Assembly (NCBI GenBank): GCA_030407315.1
Contig: JALQPE010001716.1
Coordinates: 1 to 64,000, forward strand
Direction of reading: 5' to 3'
DNA length: 64,000 bases
Source: Asparagopsis taxiformis
Taxonomy: Eukaryota > Rhodophyta > Florideophyceae > Bonnemaisoniales > Bonnemaisoniaceae
This document shows positions 1 through 10,985 of this stretch, in pieces. Positions within the stretch are counted from its first letter, which is position 1, and each line of letters opens with the position of its first letter. Position numbers and translations under genes: made by a program. The notes beneath the pieces were generated by a model. It had not been told where the DNA came from, made no database searches, and was given only the letters and a program-made list of their open reading frames with translations.

Positions 1-664
1 CTCTTCACACTGATACGTTCATCTTCTGCTAATGAAAGCCCGCTACATTCTCCAGCGGACACATCTTGAGCTTTACAATTCCTATCATTCTATGCGCTCT
101 CAACTTAACTTTCGACTCCCAGTACAGCGCTGGCGTATCATGATTATTTATTTTCACCACCATACCTGCTCCTCTTCGAAAATTCCATACCGCTGCATCT
201 CCCACTCATAACATGATCCTTTTTGTTTTCTAGCAGCCAAAAGCTCGCAAAAGAACAAGCGGCTCATATGTAAAACTAGAGAAAACCTATGTGCCATCCA
301 ATGTAGCACTCTAGGGCAGCGTGAGCATTTGAACTCCTAGATGTTCTATGTTAATTTAAAGCTCAATTACTGCAGAATGGACTCCACCAAGTGCTCATCT
401 GCAGTCGAAAGTTCTCGCTCTCGACATTGACGTGGACAAGACACCAATCATTGCTTTCTCTGCTACGACACTAAAAGAAGGATTTTTAAGCCGTTCGTGA
501 CTCGAAAGGTTGATGAAACTATGCGATCGCGCGGCCGGAAAATGCTTCTCTACGAACTGTACCAGATCCGATCCGATCTGGTCAGTCTAAAAACTAAATC
601 CAAAGAGAAACAACGCAAAACAATTTGGATACAAGTTTCCGTTTATTCATTCATTCGTCACTCA
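1..664. other. No gene recognised
   Basis: AT-rich sequence with short overlapping ORFs on both strands. None has recognisable domain motifs or a convincing start, and I see no tRNA, repeat or mobile-element end here. Confidence 0.4.
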
Positions 665-1009
665 TTACATGACTACAAAACGATTCTGGCCACAATCAAT
701 GCAACCTTCACCATCATATGTAGGGATGCTACGCATCCGCGACAAGAAGGATTCGATATCCAAGACGTGCTCCCAAAGCGCATACCACGCTTCGCGACCG
801 CGCGACATGAGCTGGAAGATGAAGTGATGCATTCTTCTCAGACTCTCTGCCGTGGGAGCACCTTCCTGTCCTACGTCGTCATTGACTCGCGAAAGATTTC
901 TCAGAAACCACTGTATTTCTTCGAGATCTTCGCGGAGTCGCTGCTCGTTGGGTAGGACAGGGGAGGGGAAGTCTTCACGAGCTTGTGTTTGTCCACTGTT
1001 CCTAGCCAT
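665..1009 (-). CDS. Small hypothetical protein, 114 aa
   Basis: I do not recognise this protein. The ATG at 1009 (MARNSGQ) was chosen over an upstream in-frame Met because the 70 residues before it are low-complexity Pro/Thr/Ser, typical of untranslated sequence, while the part after it has balanced, helix-like composition (acidic/aromatic stretch LREDLEEIQWFLRNL, then HHFIFQLMSRGREAWYALWEH). The C-terminus has one CxxC pair (CIDCG). No signal peptide or membrane segment is visible. It stands alone, upstream of and codirectional with the broken NB-ARC gene's minus-strand end. It could be spurious. Confidence 0.35.
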   Translation of the reverse strand: MARNSGQTQAREDFPSPVLPNEQRLREDLEEIQWFLRNLSRVNDDVGQEGAPTAESLRRMHHFIFQLMSRGREAWYALWEHVLDIESFLSRMRSIPTYDGEGCIDCGQNRFVVM

Positions 1010-2156
1010 TTTGATAGTATGGACTTTTTTCTGGCAGTTGTGGAGAGAATTAACAGCAAGCTTGAGAAGTTTTGGGGAGAAGGGAGGGCAAGGGGATGGA
1101 TTGTTGGATTGGTATTTATTTATACGGGAGAAGGGGAGGCATTGGGGGATCAGTCGTGTGGTCGTTGTGTGAGTGGCAGGCACACAGGTTGACTGAAAAT
1201 GTAACCTTTCTTTGTTCAATGCAATGTAGCGCGCTTGATTGTATGGGTGAATGTGTAATTATTTTGCACTATAGCTTGTGGAGGCAGGTGAGAGGTGCGA
1301 TTGCTAGCGGAGTGTAGGAGTGGGTGAGTTACAATATTCACAATGTGGAAGCATAGAAGAGAGGGGAGGGATGGAAAAACACAATCGTATTGCATTGCAT
1401 TGTTGACAAGTAGAAGGAGAAGTGAATGATGATATGGATGGATGTGAAGATTAGTAAATGGTGGAGTGAATAGATGAGATTTCCTGTCTACTGTTGTTTG
1501 AATTAGATGCTGTAGGTCTGCGTCCATGTTGGCGGGGAGGAAATATCAGAGTGGGAAAGAGCTTTGCATTATGTGTTGGTATACAAACTGTGTCACCTAT
1601 CATTATGCTATAGCAGATTAAGAGAGAGCACAGTACCGTTGGCGGGGGTGGAGGCATGGTGCGGACAGGGGCGGTGCTGTTTCACTAATTTGACATTACA
1701 GCACACCAGAGGGCGGGTGGGCGTGCAGTCATCAGGGAAGAAATGTCGCGACATCAGCAAACAACTGATCAGATTGGTCTAGCTAGATGAAATGATAATC
1801 TGTGAACGGGATAGTATCGGAAGGTTATTGAAGTGGAGAGGTGAATCGCGAAACTATGACAGGGTGTAGGAGAAGGATTGGTAGAAACATCAATGTGCAT
1901 GATGCTAGAGGATGATGTGTGGTAGCAGCGTTGGCTGTGAAGTTGGGAGAGAAACGGGCTACCAGTCCGTCGTACCAACGTGTGTGGATTTTGATGTATG
2001 GGGAAATCTCAATTTCAAGCGGTGGCCACTTAATGTCAGCTGACACCGCATTCGCGTATTCCAAAGGCATTTTAGAGCTGCCTCGCATCAATGTCTTCCG
2101 CAATCGAGGATGAGCCACTCCGTTGAGCGTCCAACATGCATCACTTTCAGTCAACC
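1010..2156. other. Intergenic, no gene recognised
   Basis: Only short ORFs in shadow frames. The 1825-2160 minus ORF has no recognisable composition and overlaps the end of the WD40 pseudogene. No repeats shared with the rest of the window were seen. Confidence 0.4.
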
Positions 2157-5100
2157 TCACATATCAACCAAACGTTCAAACCTCTCTACCTTCTCCATTT
2201 CCGAGCTATCCGCGCCCTTCCCACCCACACTCCACACAAACACATCCGTGGCCAATGCGATCAGCGATCTCCCGTCGGCGCTCATCCATAACGAGCGCAC
2301 ATTCCTCATCCGCTCATCCCTTAATTCCACGACGCATATGACCCCGCGGCCAAGCCATTAAATCTTCTCAGAAGCCATAGCAATTGCTTCATCGCAACTT
2401 GAAAGTTGAGGTGATCATGGGACAGCAGCAATGGGCGCTCAATCCATTGCCTGGGCCATCCTTCGTGGTGCATTGTATGGTGATTGCAGTTGTTCCCTGT
2501 CGAAGAATACTTGGTATCCCAGTTACGCAAGCTTTTCATACACTTCCCGAGCCATGGTATCGCTGTCCGGACCGGCAAGGCCGACGGATACGCTACCCTT
2601 GTTCGGTTGATGAGATTGTATGGCAGCGTGTGGTGTGTTGGATAGAGCTGGTAGTTGCGGCTGAGGCCACTGTTCTAGCTCCGTTTCCGCTGTCACCAGC
2701 TGTACATGCTGCAGACCGCCGTCATCCTTTGACGCCCAGAAGCTTTGTGTAAGCGGAGAGTAGCCCACCTCAAAAGGTGGGTGATCCAGAGTAGCAACAG
2801 TGACGGTGCTATTATCGTAGTTGATCTGAATGGCATCCGAAAACAGATCTACACTGTCAGCGAGATCGGCGAACAAGCGCAAAGGTCTGTCACGGTGGCC
2901 ACTCGGCGAAGTGGCAATTTTTTCCAACGCTGGTGGCGCTTGTGTTGGAGATGAGTCGATATTCCATTGAAACCATCTGGTCAATTTCTCTCCAGTCAAA
3001 TCTCGTTGGGCGAATACGTCAGCACTGAGAACAGTTCCTTCTGCATTGAATTGCAGAGTACACATACGGTTGGAGGTACATTTGATGTCGATTGTGCAGC
3101 GATTTGGCGCAATGCTCCGCATCTGAAAACGTGTGCAGCGTGTCGTCACTCGAGACATCGAGAACAAACACAGCGAGGTCTGGAAAAGCGCAGTAAGCGA
3201 TCAGGTGTGCAGCGTTGGAGATCGCAACTCGACAAACGTGCAAATCAAGCTGCAAGGTGTTGATCACGCGATCAATACCATCCACGACATGTTGCACACG
3301 TCGGAGCTCTATCAGCTTGGACCTCTGGTTGAAGACGACCATGAACGCGCCATCGCACGAAATTGCAAACACTATGACGTCTGGAAGGAACGAAACTTGA
3401 TCCGAGGACGTGTCGGACACTCGCAAGCGCTGTGTATCCCACACCAACCAATTTCCATCGTTGAAAATACCCGCAAATAACCGCGATTCATCATCGCTCA
3501 ATACGAGCGAAAAACTGACACCAATGCGAGTATCAAACCACCGACGTATCATACAAACGGTTTTCACGTCGCACACAATCACCTCCTGCCCGCCCGCAGA
3601 ATACAACACAACCGAAAAAACAGAAAACTTACGTCCAATCATCGTCCGACAAATCAGCTCCCGTTGTACACTGCACAGACGTACACTTCTGTCCGCAGAC
3701 GCCGACGCGATCCTCCTTCGTCACCGCTCAGCGCGACGCAAGTGGCCAGCGCCGTGTGGCCTGTCAGCCGTCTCCAATCGCTGTGCACGTGTCCAAGTTC
3801 CAAACCCGTATCGTTTGATCGGCCAATCCTGACACCAGCACTTTCTCGCTCCGTCCAACCGCCAGACAACTCACCGCGTCGCTATGCCCGTCCGCAAACT
3901 TGTCCCGACGACCCGTAGATGAACACTCCGCATATCGGCAGCAACACCGCGCTTCGCAATTCCTCGCCGAGATGTAGATTCGGTCTGAAAGCACGATGCA
4001 CACATTTCTTCCTCACGTTCACGACGCCGTTCGCGAAACAGGAATAGATTTCGCCGTCTATGCAAAGCGCTCTTACAACCTTTTCTCGCCCGTCTAGAAC
4101 GCATCGCACTTCTCCATCTGTGCTTCCGATGACACAAACTTCACCCTTGTAGCCACCGACCACCAGCTCGTCTTTCTTCAGTCCCTTTTTCAGACACATG
4201 ATGTTCACTGCCGTTACTATCAACCGCTTCAGCTCGTTGTCGACGCCGCGCAGCACCCCAGCACCAGCCCGGATCCATGGCCGAGCACTGTGTTTTTCGA
4301 TGCCCCACATCACTCGTCGACCGACACCAGAGTCACTGCGCAGCGAGGCAAGCCGTCCGTAGAGCTGGAAGGAACACTCTCGACGGTTTTTCATACAGAT
4401 TGGCACGAGACATCTCTCCATCGTGTCTATCAGTATCCTGATGTCTTCCGAAACCAGGCGTGCGGTTTCGCCGCACTCATTCTCGTCCACGTAATCACGC
4501 AGCATGGCGAGGTCGGTCATGATCTTCCGGAATGGCAGTCTGGTCTCGTCGTTGTTGACATTTTGCATCCACCCATAGTCGGTGAGCAGTTCCAGCGCTT
4601 CTGCCCCTCTTCCAGCGCCGAGCATATGCCGCACGATATTTTCCGTCATGTAGGTGTCTCCGGCCAGTTTTTGCCATCGCGTAATGGACGTGGACGACTC
4701 GGCTGTCGTGTAGTCCTTGTCAACGAGGTTGGCGTGGTAATCTGTGACTTCGTCTCTTGCCAGGTGCACAGCATAGTCATGAACTAAATCATGGATGCTT
4801 AGGACTGCGCTGTTGCTCTTATCAACAGCTGCGTTGGTAGATGCAATGTTGCTTTCGATCAGAAGGTCTATGCCTTGTTTGGCGTCGTTCTGGTCCAGGT
4901 CCCACAGGTTTTGCAGCACGGTGAACGGTACGAACGACTTTTTCTGAATTACGCTCAGTGACTGGAAGATTTTCATCAGAGAAATCTTTTCGACGTTCCA
5001 ATTCTTTCCAGTGGCATCCAAGCTGGATTGCAACGAGGCGTACAGTCCTGAGAGTTCATCACTCTCGGTGTCACCTAGACGCTGCACGTTTAGTCGCAAT

Positions 5101-5999
5101 GTGTCCCAACACCGAACCCACGCGTCTTCTTTGTGACTCTCGCCGAGTTGATCCATTTCACGAAGGACGGATGCCCCTGCGAGACTGAGAATGAGCGGAA
5201 GACCGGCGCAGGTCCTGACAATATTTTCCATCGCCTCCTTGTTTTCACCCAAGAGAGACTGCAGGTTCGACCGTTCTACATCGGCATAGTGGCATAGAAT
5301 GCTGATTGAACAATTTTTCTATCAGCACGGTGGGTGGTTTTTGGGAAGCAGACAGACGCTGAAACTCTTTGACAAACTGCGGACAAGTTTCTCGAGCAAA
5401 CTTCTCCAGTTGGTCTATCAATTTCGAGATGTCGGAGTGATGACCGAGAGAAATGAACCATATGCCGTTGCGATATCTGTACCAAATGTCTTGGTCATGG
5501 CAGATTTGCTTGAGTATTGTTGTTTTCCAGAACCACCCATTCCGACAAGGGCAACCGAGTTGCGTTCAATTGCACGCGATAGCAATTCATATTTCACTTT
5601 GCTCTCCGCGGTACCGGATTGATAGGAAAAGTCGAGGACGGCGGGGAGATTCGGCGGAACATGAAAAGGTTTAGGCTCACTAACTGGTTGGTTAGAATGA
5701 GAAAAAACAGCACCCCATTTTACAATATGTTTCAGTCGGCAGCAGCACGCGAATTTGGCTCGAGCTGATGAGGGGATTTGGCGAGCGCTGAACGATGTAG
5801 CTGTTGGCGGCCTGCGTGAGAGGGGTATGCAGTTGTGAGTGGCAGACTGAAACGCTGCGTTTTCAGGAGCAAGTGGCGGGAATAGAACTGCGCGGTTTCG
5901 ACTCGACTGTGAGGGCAGTGGATCAACAACGGCGGGGCAGTGTCCGAGATATGAATAGTACGTCGTAGAACGGCAAACTACACACGGATTTCTGGCGAC
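2157..5999 (-). pseudogene. NB-ARC / WD40 STAND-type gene, frameshifted
   Basis: An APAF1/plant-NLR-like switch ATPase with a C-terminal propeller, broken into several frames. Read on the minus strand it gives: an open frame from 5999 with no stop but no Met; a pre-P-loop segment (PKPFHVPPNLP); the P-loop GMGGSGK near 5530; GLPL-type motif CAGLPLILSLAG near 5210; a winged-helix-like HDLVHDYAVHLA near 4780; then WD repeats, e.g. GHSDAVSC..TIRVWNL (about 3900-3790), LTGHTALATCVALSGD (about 3770), SADRSVRLCSVQ (about 3690), and a last blade SLWMSADGRSLIALATDVFVWSV (about 2300-2230). The longest intact piece is 3882-5252. Breaks: one base is missing directly after the P-loop Lys (AAAA run), a second lesion lies at the Walker B region, and single-base shifts occur near 3900, 3790, 3720 and 3130 (TTTT run). 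Homology is kept on both sides of each break, so these are indels rather than introns. It is either a young pseudogene or a poorly sequenced gene. Confidence 0.75.
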
Positions 6000-6571
6000 C
6001 TAGACGCTCATGCAACCGAATCGAATGGCAGCAATGCGCATGAAGTGGATGCTTGACCAGGTGCATCTTGTCTCATACGCTCAAGAGCCCGCCATATTCA
6101 CATGATTGTTTCCGGATATTCTGAATTCACGATTAGTCCTCTTCCTCCTGCTAGCAATGAATAAGTGTAGTCCAAGCTGGATGCTTCGCGTGCGCCAACA
6201 ACAAAACTGCCTGTTGGACCAGGTTACAATGGTTTCAAGGCTATGATGAGAAGCATGTGTCCTTACATTATTCAGACAGTCTTGTGACCAAGACTGCCGG
6301 GTTTTGAATGGTTCAAGTCGCACTTACTTTTGAGGATGGGTCGTTCCATGCATGCGAACCCGGCAAACCCGGGGAGTGGATTTTCTTCCACTGGAACAGA
6401 GGCTGACCAATCAGAGCGACTCGTCCTCCGCCAGCTAGACCTGTGCATGGTCTGAGTGGACCGTGGTCTGGACCAGTCTGTTTGCAAAAAGGCTGATTCC
6501 AAGTGATGTCGTCCCGTGATATTCGCGCCAATTCAAGGACCTTTACGTACCGTGTCCACTTCATACTGTAG
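6000..6571. other. Flank of piggyBac element, no gene recognised
   Basis: Short ORFs only. The sequence ends at the CTAG that borders the left terminus of the piggyBac-like element. Confidence 0.4.
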
Positions 6572-6588
6572 CTAGTGTCTATCGGACA

Positions 6589-6610
6589 AGTGGCCTCATA
6601 TGAGGCCACT
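6589..6610. repeat. Subterminal 22-bp palindrome of piggyBac element
   Basis: Perfect palindrome AGTGGCCTCATATGAGGCCA(CT) immediately inside the left terminal repeat. Its core recurs twice next to the right terminus, so it is probably a transposase-binding site. Confidence 0.6.
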
Positions 6611-6779
6611 TTTTACCACCCTAGTTTAAATTGAAAAAAATAAACGATTACCTCCAATTTTGCCACAAGAAGACTTGCCGGCGAGATTGATGGTGTGGCA
6701 GGGCAGAGTAAATGTTTGAATTTTAATTCTCACGTCAGCAAACCACGACATCTCCATTGCAATCCCGAAATCACAAAAA

Positions 6780-7328
6780 ATGGTGAAACCACTTGATTGT
6801 CGCCAAGTTGTCGGAAACAGGGTCCTCGCCCCTGCCAGACACCTGACATCTATCTCCAAGTGTCGCAGGATGTATGGCGCCGGATGGAAGACAAAGATGA
6901 TATCCGGAACTGTCATTCGAGCCATTAAAGAGAGAGGCAACAAGCCATTGATGACATCAATCGAGGTTGAGTGGGAGCTGGCTGATGGTAACAAGGTGAC
7001 AGCCCTGCGTCTCTGCAGTGTCATGGAACCTGCAGATGATACAGAGGAACAAGTAACAGAAGGAGGAGATCAGGCTTAAGAGACTGGGAGTGAAGAGAAT
7101 GAGCCCGAAAAACCAGATGCAGTCACGCCGCAAGAACGTGACATGAGTACGAGTGTTAATACTCTGCCATGTGACACTGAGTCAACTGGTGAGCCAATTG
7201 TCATCTGCAATGACGTGGAATGGAATGTGTCTGGTGTATCAATGCAAATGAATGGATGGCGCCCCACACGGCCGTGGAAGGTGATTGGTGTAGTGCAATG
7301 CTCGAGCTGTCGATTCGACTTAGGATAG
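6780..7328 (+). pseudogene. PiggyBac-associated N-terminal segment with in-frame stop
   Basis: An open frame starting at ATG 6780 reads through a basic/aromatic segment (CRRMYGAGWKTKMISGTVI, then TSIEVEWELADG), which resembles the small chromatin-reader-like N-terminal region seen in some protist piggyBac proteins. A TAA at 7077-7079 interrupts it, but the same frame continues for 83 more codons with sensible composition (ETGSEENEPEKPDAV, then NGWRPTRPWKVIG) before the TAG at 7326-7328. It lies at the 5' end of the element in the same orientation as the transposase core. It may be a separate exon or the original N-terminus; no obvious splice sites join it to 8484. Confidence 0.45.
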
Positions 7329-8483
7329 TGAGCCGATTCGGCTAAGCACTGCGAGGTGTTCGAGCCCTCCTGTCTCAGAAGTCAGGATCAGGGTAGAGGT
7401 GGTAGAGCTAAGGCGGTTCGCCTGCTTGACGGTGGGTTGTAAGGCCACACAGAAGAGACTTCGAGAATCTTGGTTCAAGTGATACTGCTATGCAGGTCAG
7501 AGGTTGGATTGTCAGGCCAGCCCTAAAGGAGTAGAGGTGATAGCGCAAACACTGGATCAATAGTACACTGAAGGAGTAGTGTGTGACGGTGATACACCGG
7601 GTGTCAACGGACACTTAGTGTGTGAGGGGAATGACCAACGGTCGAGAAGGAAATGAAGGGGAGCTGATACAGCGTGAATGGTGGTAAAACAAGCAGATGA
7701 GGGTACCTGATAGGTGGAGGAGGGTGAGTGGGTACGTGCGCCACGGGTGGCACGGTCAGGGAAGAGACCCTGAAAGGGCAGAGGAGAAGCTGATACAGCG
7801 AGACGGCGACACCGGAGGCGCTGGTACAGCGGCAAGAGTAAGGCCAGACTTGTGACACACACTATAGACAAAGGCGGAGTAGGCAAACAGTTACTGCGAT
7901 CCGCAGGATGGGAGCGAAGCGACACGATCAGGTCCGGTGGTGCACCAAGAGGCCGAAGACTCCTGATAGAAGGGCACGCGCGCCACAGGCTGCGCGCGGA
8001 AAGGGATAATGCTGATACAGCGGGTGGAGTGCCAACGGAAAACGCTGGATCAGCGACGAACGGGTACCGGAAGGGTGCCAAGCACTATAGCCAAGGGAGA
8101 AGCAGGCTGTGGATGAGACGGCGAAACGCACCTCGGGAGCAAAATGACAACCGAACTTCCGGTCGCTTTACAATCGAAGAACTGGGCGATCCGCCGTAAA
8201 ATAAATACTATGTTACAGCACGGTGGCTAGCCCTAAGTGAACTTCTACGGTTGTCAGTGGATAGGCTAAATACTGGTACAGTAGGGCGGTCGGAAAAACC
8301 CTAAGTGGCCGTTATGGCCGGCGTGGTAAACTCACTGTTAGTGTACTGTAAAACAGCTAGTGCTGGTGTACAACTTCAGTGTACCACAGAGTCCAAGTGT
8401 ACTGCGTTCAGTGTTTCACTGTGGACAGGTAAAGTATCAAAAATACGATGTGAATTAAAGTTCCGAAAAGATATGCAAAATAT
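7329..8483. repeat. Region with scattered GCTGnnnCAGC motifs
   Basis: No coding sequence is evident, though the piggyBac N-terminus should lie about here. A short dyad, GCTGATACAGC or a variant (GCTGGTACAGC, GCTGGATCAGC), recurs at 7662, 7789, 7820, 8011 and 8044, with weaker copies near 7549 and 8272. Spacing is irregular. Function unknown; it may be internal transposase-binding sites or decayed coding repeats. Confidence 0.4.
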
Positions 8484-9330
8484 TTGGTGTTTCACCACAC
8501 AAGGCGGTCCGCCACGTGGCATTGCGCCACAATTGGTCCATTGGATGAGATAATATCTGAAGGACACGGCCCATCAGATATGACACCGTATGACTATTTC
8601 CAGTGGATGTTTCCAATGGGATTTTTGAGCGCTATCGCCTCATACTCCAATTACGAGCTGGAAAAGCGGAATCTCAAACCTACCTCGCTGGGAGAGATTT
8701 TGAAGTATTTTGGAGTCATTGTACTCGTGTCACGATTTGAGTTCAGTGGGAGGCGCTCACTCTGGAGTAGTCAGTCTGGGACTAAATACATCCCCACACC
8801 GATGTTTGGACAAATTATGTCACGCAAACGGTTTGAAGAGCTGAGACAGTACGTGACTTACTCCATGGTTCGTGACGAAACTGACCGATGGGCTGTCATA
8901 TCTAAGTTTATCACCGCCAGCAATGACCACAGAAGCTCTCAGGTATTCCCTTCCGATTCGATATGTGTCGATGACAGTATGTCAATGTGGTATGGTCTTG
9001 GAGGTGACTGGATCGACATCGGACTCCCACATTACGTTGCAATGGACCGTAAGCCCGAGAATGGACGTGAGCTTAAAACTGCATCATGTGGCAATAGTGG
9101 CATCATTCTAAGGATGGATGTGGTGGTGTCAGCCGAGGAGACACGTGGAAAAGCATTCGAGTCCGAAACGACTCATGGTGCTGCCATCACATTAAGGCTC
9201 GTCGAGCCATGGTTTTATACACACCACCTCGTGTGTGCTGATTCATACTTTTCCTCAGTTGAAACGGCAGAAATACTCTTCAAGCATGGACTACGTTTCA
9301 CTGGTGTCGTCAAGAATGCCACAAAGGGAT
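8484..9330 (+). pseudogene. PiggyBac transposase core, 5' part
   Basis: DDE_Tnp_1_7-type catalytic core. Visible landmarks: SICVDDSMSMWYG holds the first catalytic Asp region, RKPENGRELKTASCG matches the conserved K-P-x-x-G block, and HLVCADSYFSSVETAEIL holds the second Asp (the typical 'D-x-Y-F-S/T-S' motif). It ends in GLRFTGVVKNATKG, exactly where piggyBac proteins continue with a Pro-containing turn; that continuation is found at 20479 beyond E1. The opening codon is not ATG; the first Met in good context is near 8580. The true start is probably upstream and lost or spliced. Confidence 0.75.
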
Positions 9331-10985
9331 CGTCTGTGTTCTCGGAAATGGACGCGGACGTCCACAACCTCTAGTACACCTAGTATTACTAGGCGGACGT
9401 CCATGTTCTCCAGTATTTTTGGATGTCCGCCTAGAACCGGACGTCCATGCGGTCTAGTACGTCTAGTATTACTAGGACGACATTCATTGTTTCTAGTACC
9501 ACGGATGTCCCCCTCGGGATGGACTTCCGCCATGTCTATGTCAACCTAGGACGGGCGCCGGTTCAGAAATTCAAAAATTTCGACCCCGGAAATTTCTGCC
9601 GCCTTGCTCGACATGGATGTCCGCATCCATCACGGCGACCACTCTATTTTTCCTTGTCGGTCGACTCCAATTTCGTCTTTAATTTTTTCATCCTCTCGCT
9701 CTCACCCCCTTCCATTTGGTGCTCACCTCCCCCGTACTGTACCTCAAACACCCCCAATACCACTCTAGAACGCATTTTCAGCTACCTATCCCCGCTTCCA
9801 CGGTGCACACCTCCATTCCATACCTACTTTTCTGCTCTACCGTACAGATTTCTTATAACCAGTCCTCATACTACCTCAGAATAGGGAAAACATCCCCTAT
9901 CCCCTCGACCATGCTCTCCCCCATCACCTTTGCAACGTATTGTTCTTCAATACCCTCTCTCCTCTTCCTTCAACCCCTCTCCTTCGCCCTCTCCACAAAC
10001 TTCCCCTGTAGCTTACTCTTCGAAAACCTCTCACTCCTCATCCCGTACCCGACCTGCTCCACTCCTCCCTCCCTCACCTGCTACATGCCCCCACGCCATC
10101 CGCATCTTCGATACCGTATACACCACCACCACCACCACCGGCCCACGCTCCCGCTCCGACGCCGTCTCCCCAGAAACCTCCCCGCTCTGAACCACATATC
10201 AACCCCCCACTTCGCACCCATCCTCCCACTCTCGTCCCTCCCCAAATACAATAACCCCCTTCTTCTCCATCACATCCCCACTCACCAAAGCCAGAACAGA
10301 CGCCACCCCCTTCCCGCCTCTTTCTCCTCACTTTCCTAAAAAACCCCTCCTCTCGGCGCCTTCAACCGCACCCTCCTACGGTCCCACCTAAACACCTCCT
10401 CCGCCCTCACTACCCCAACACCCCGCAGTGTCTCCCCAATCCCCATCATATGCTCGTCGGCACTCCTCTCCGAATCACAATCCAATCTAAACCCGCACTC
10501 CGTACATTTCCACCTCCCCCTGTACTATTCCAAGATTGCATCCCTCCAGAGAACACATCCTCATACCACAGAAGAATTTTCTTCCTCTCATACCTCATCC
10601 TTAAAACCTCCATCAGCTCCATCTAAATTTCGATGTAAATATTTTCTCCACTATGCAATCTCAAACATGTATGAACGTATGCCTTTCCGCTTTGTCAACC
10701 CTGAATATTGGTACTCATGTATTCATAAAATAGGGCCACCCACATCCCTATCCCGTTCTGCAAGCTTTACAAACCACTAGACGCATACTCCAGAACTATA
10801 CAACAAACACTACTCGCTATTTCAGACGACGCGGTACACAAATAGCGTAGTCTCAACCTTCCGTGAGGCCTTCTCTGATGCGCACAAGTGCGAAACACGT
10901 CTAGACGTACATCAGAAGTGAGCGCGGGATTTTTCGGCACAGGAGATGCTGGGCCACCAAATTGGTTTTGCGGAAATTTTAGAAT
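9331..10985 (+). repeat. Arm A of E1 (terminal and subterminal region)
   Basis: The first ~280 bp hold repeated GGACGTCC and CTAGTA/TACTAG motifs. A long pyrimidine-rich tract follows (about 9640-10640, including a CAC trinucleotide run near 10125). The last part (10740-10985) leads into the ~430-bp repeats. It is closely matched, inverted, by 47815-49450 in E2; the first ~75 bp are identical by eye. A zinc-finger-like frame on the minus strand (about 10290-10540; compare 48243-48491) is disturbed here by an extra T. Confidence 0.75.

Noticed and set aside
497..955. 152-aa plus-strand ORF
   Set aside because: Overlaps the more natural minus-strand frame (665-1009); its composition looks like an antisense shadow.
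6541..6575. Insertion of the piggyBac element inside the copia 5' LTR
   Set aside because: A short resemblance (CCGTGTCCAC...CAT) to the 3' LTR exists left of 6572, but it is too short and imperfect to support.
9640..10340. Long pyrimidine-rich ORFs (e.g. 207 aa at 9716)
   Set aside because: Low-complexity Pro/Ser/His strings from C-rich DNA. The opposite strand of the same arm holds a more natural frame.
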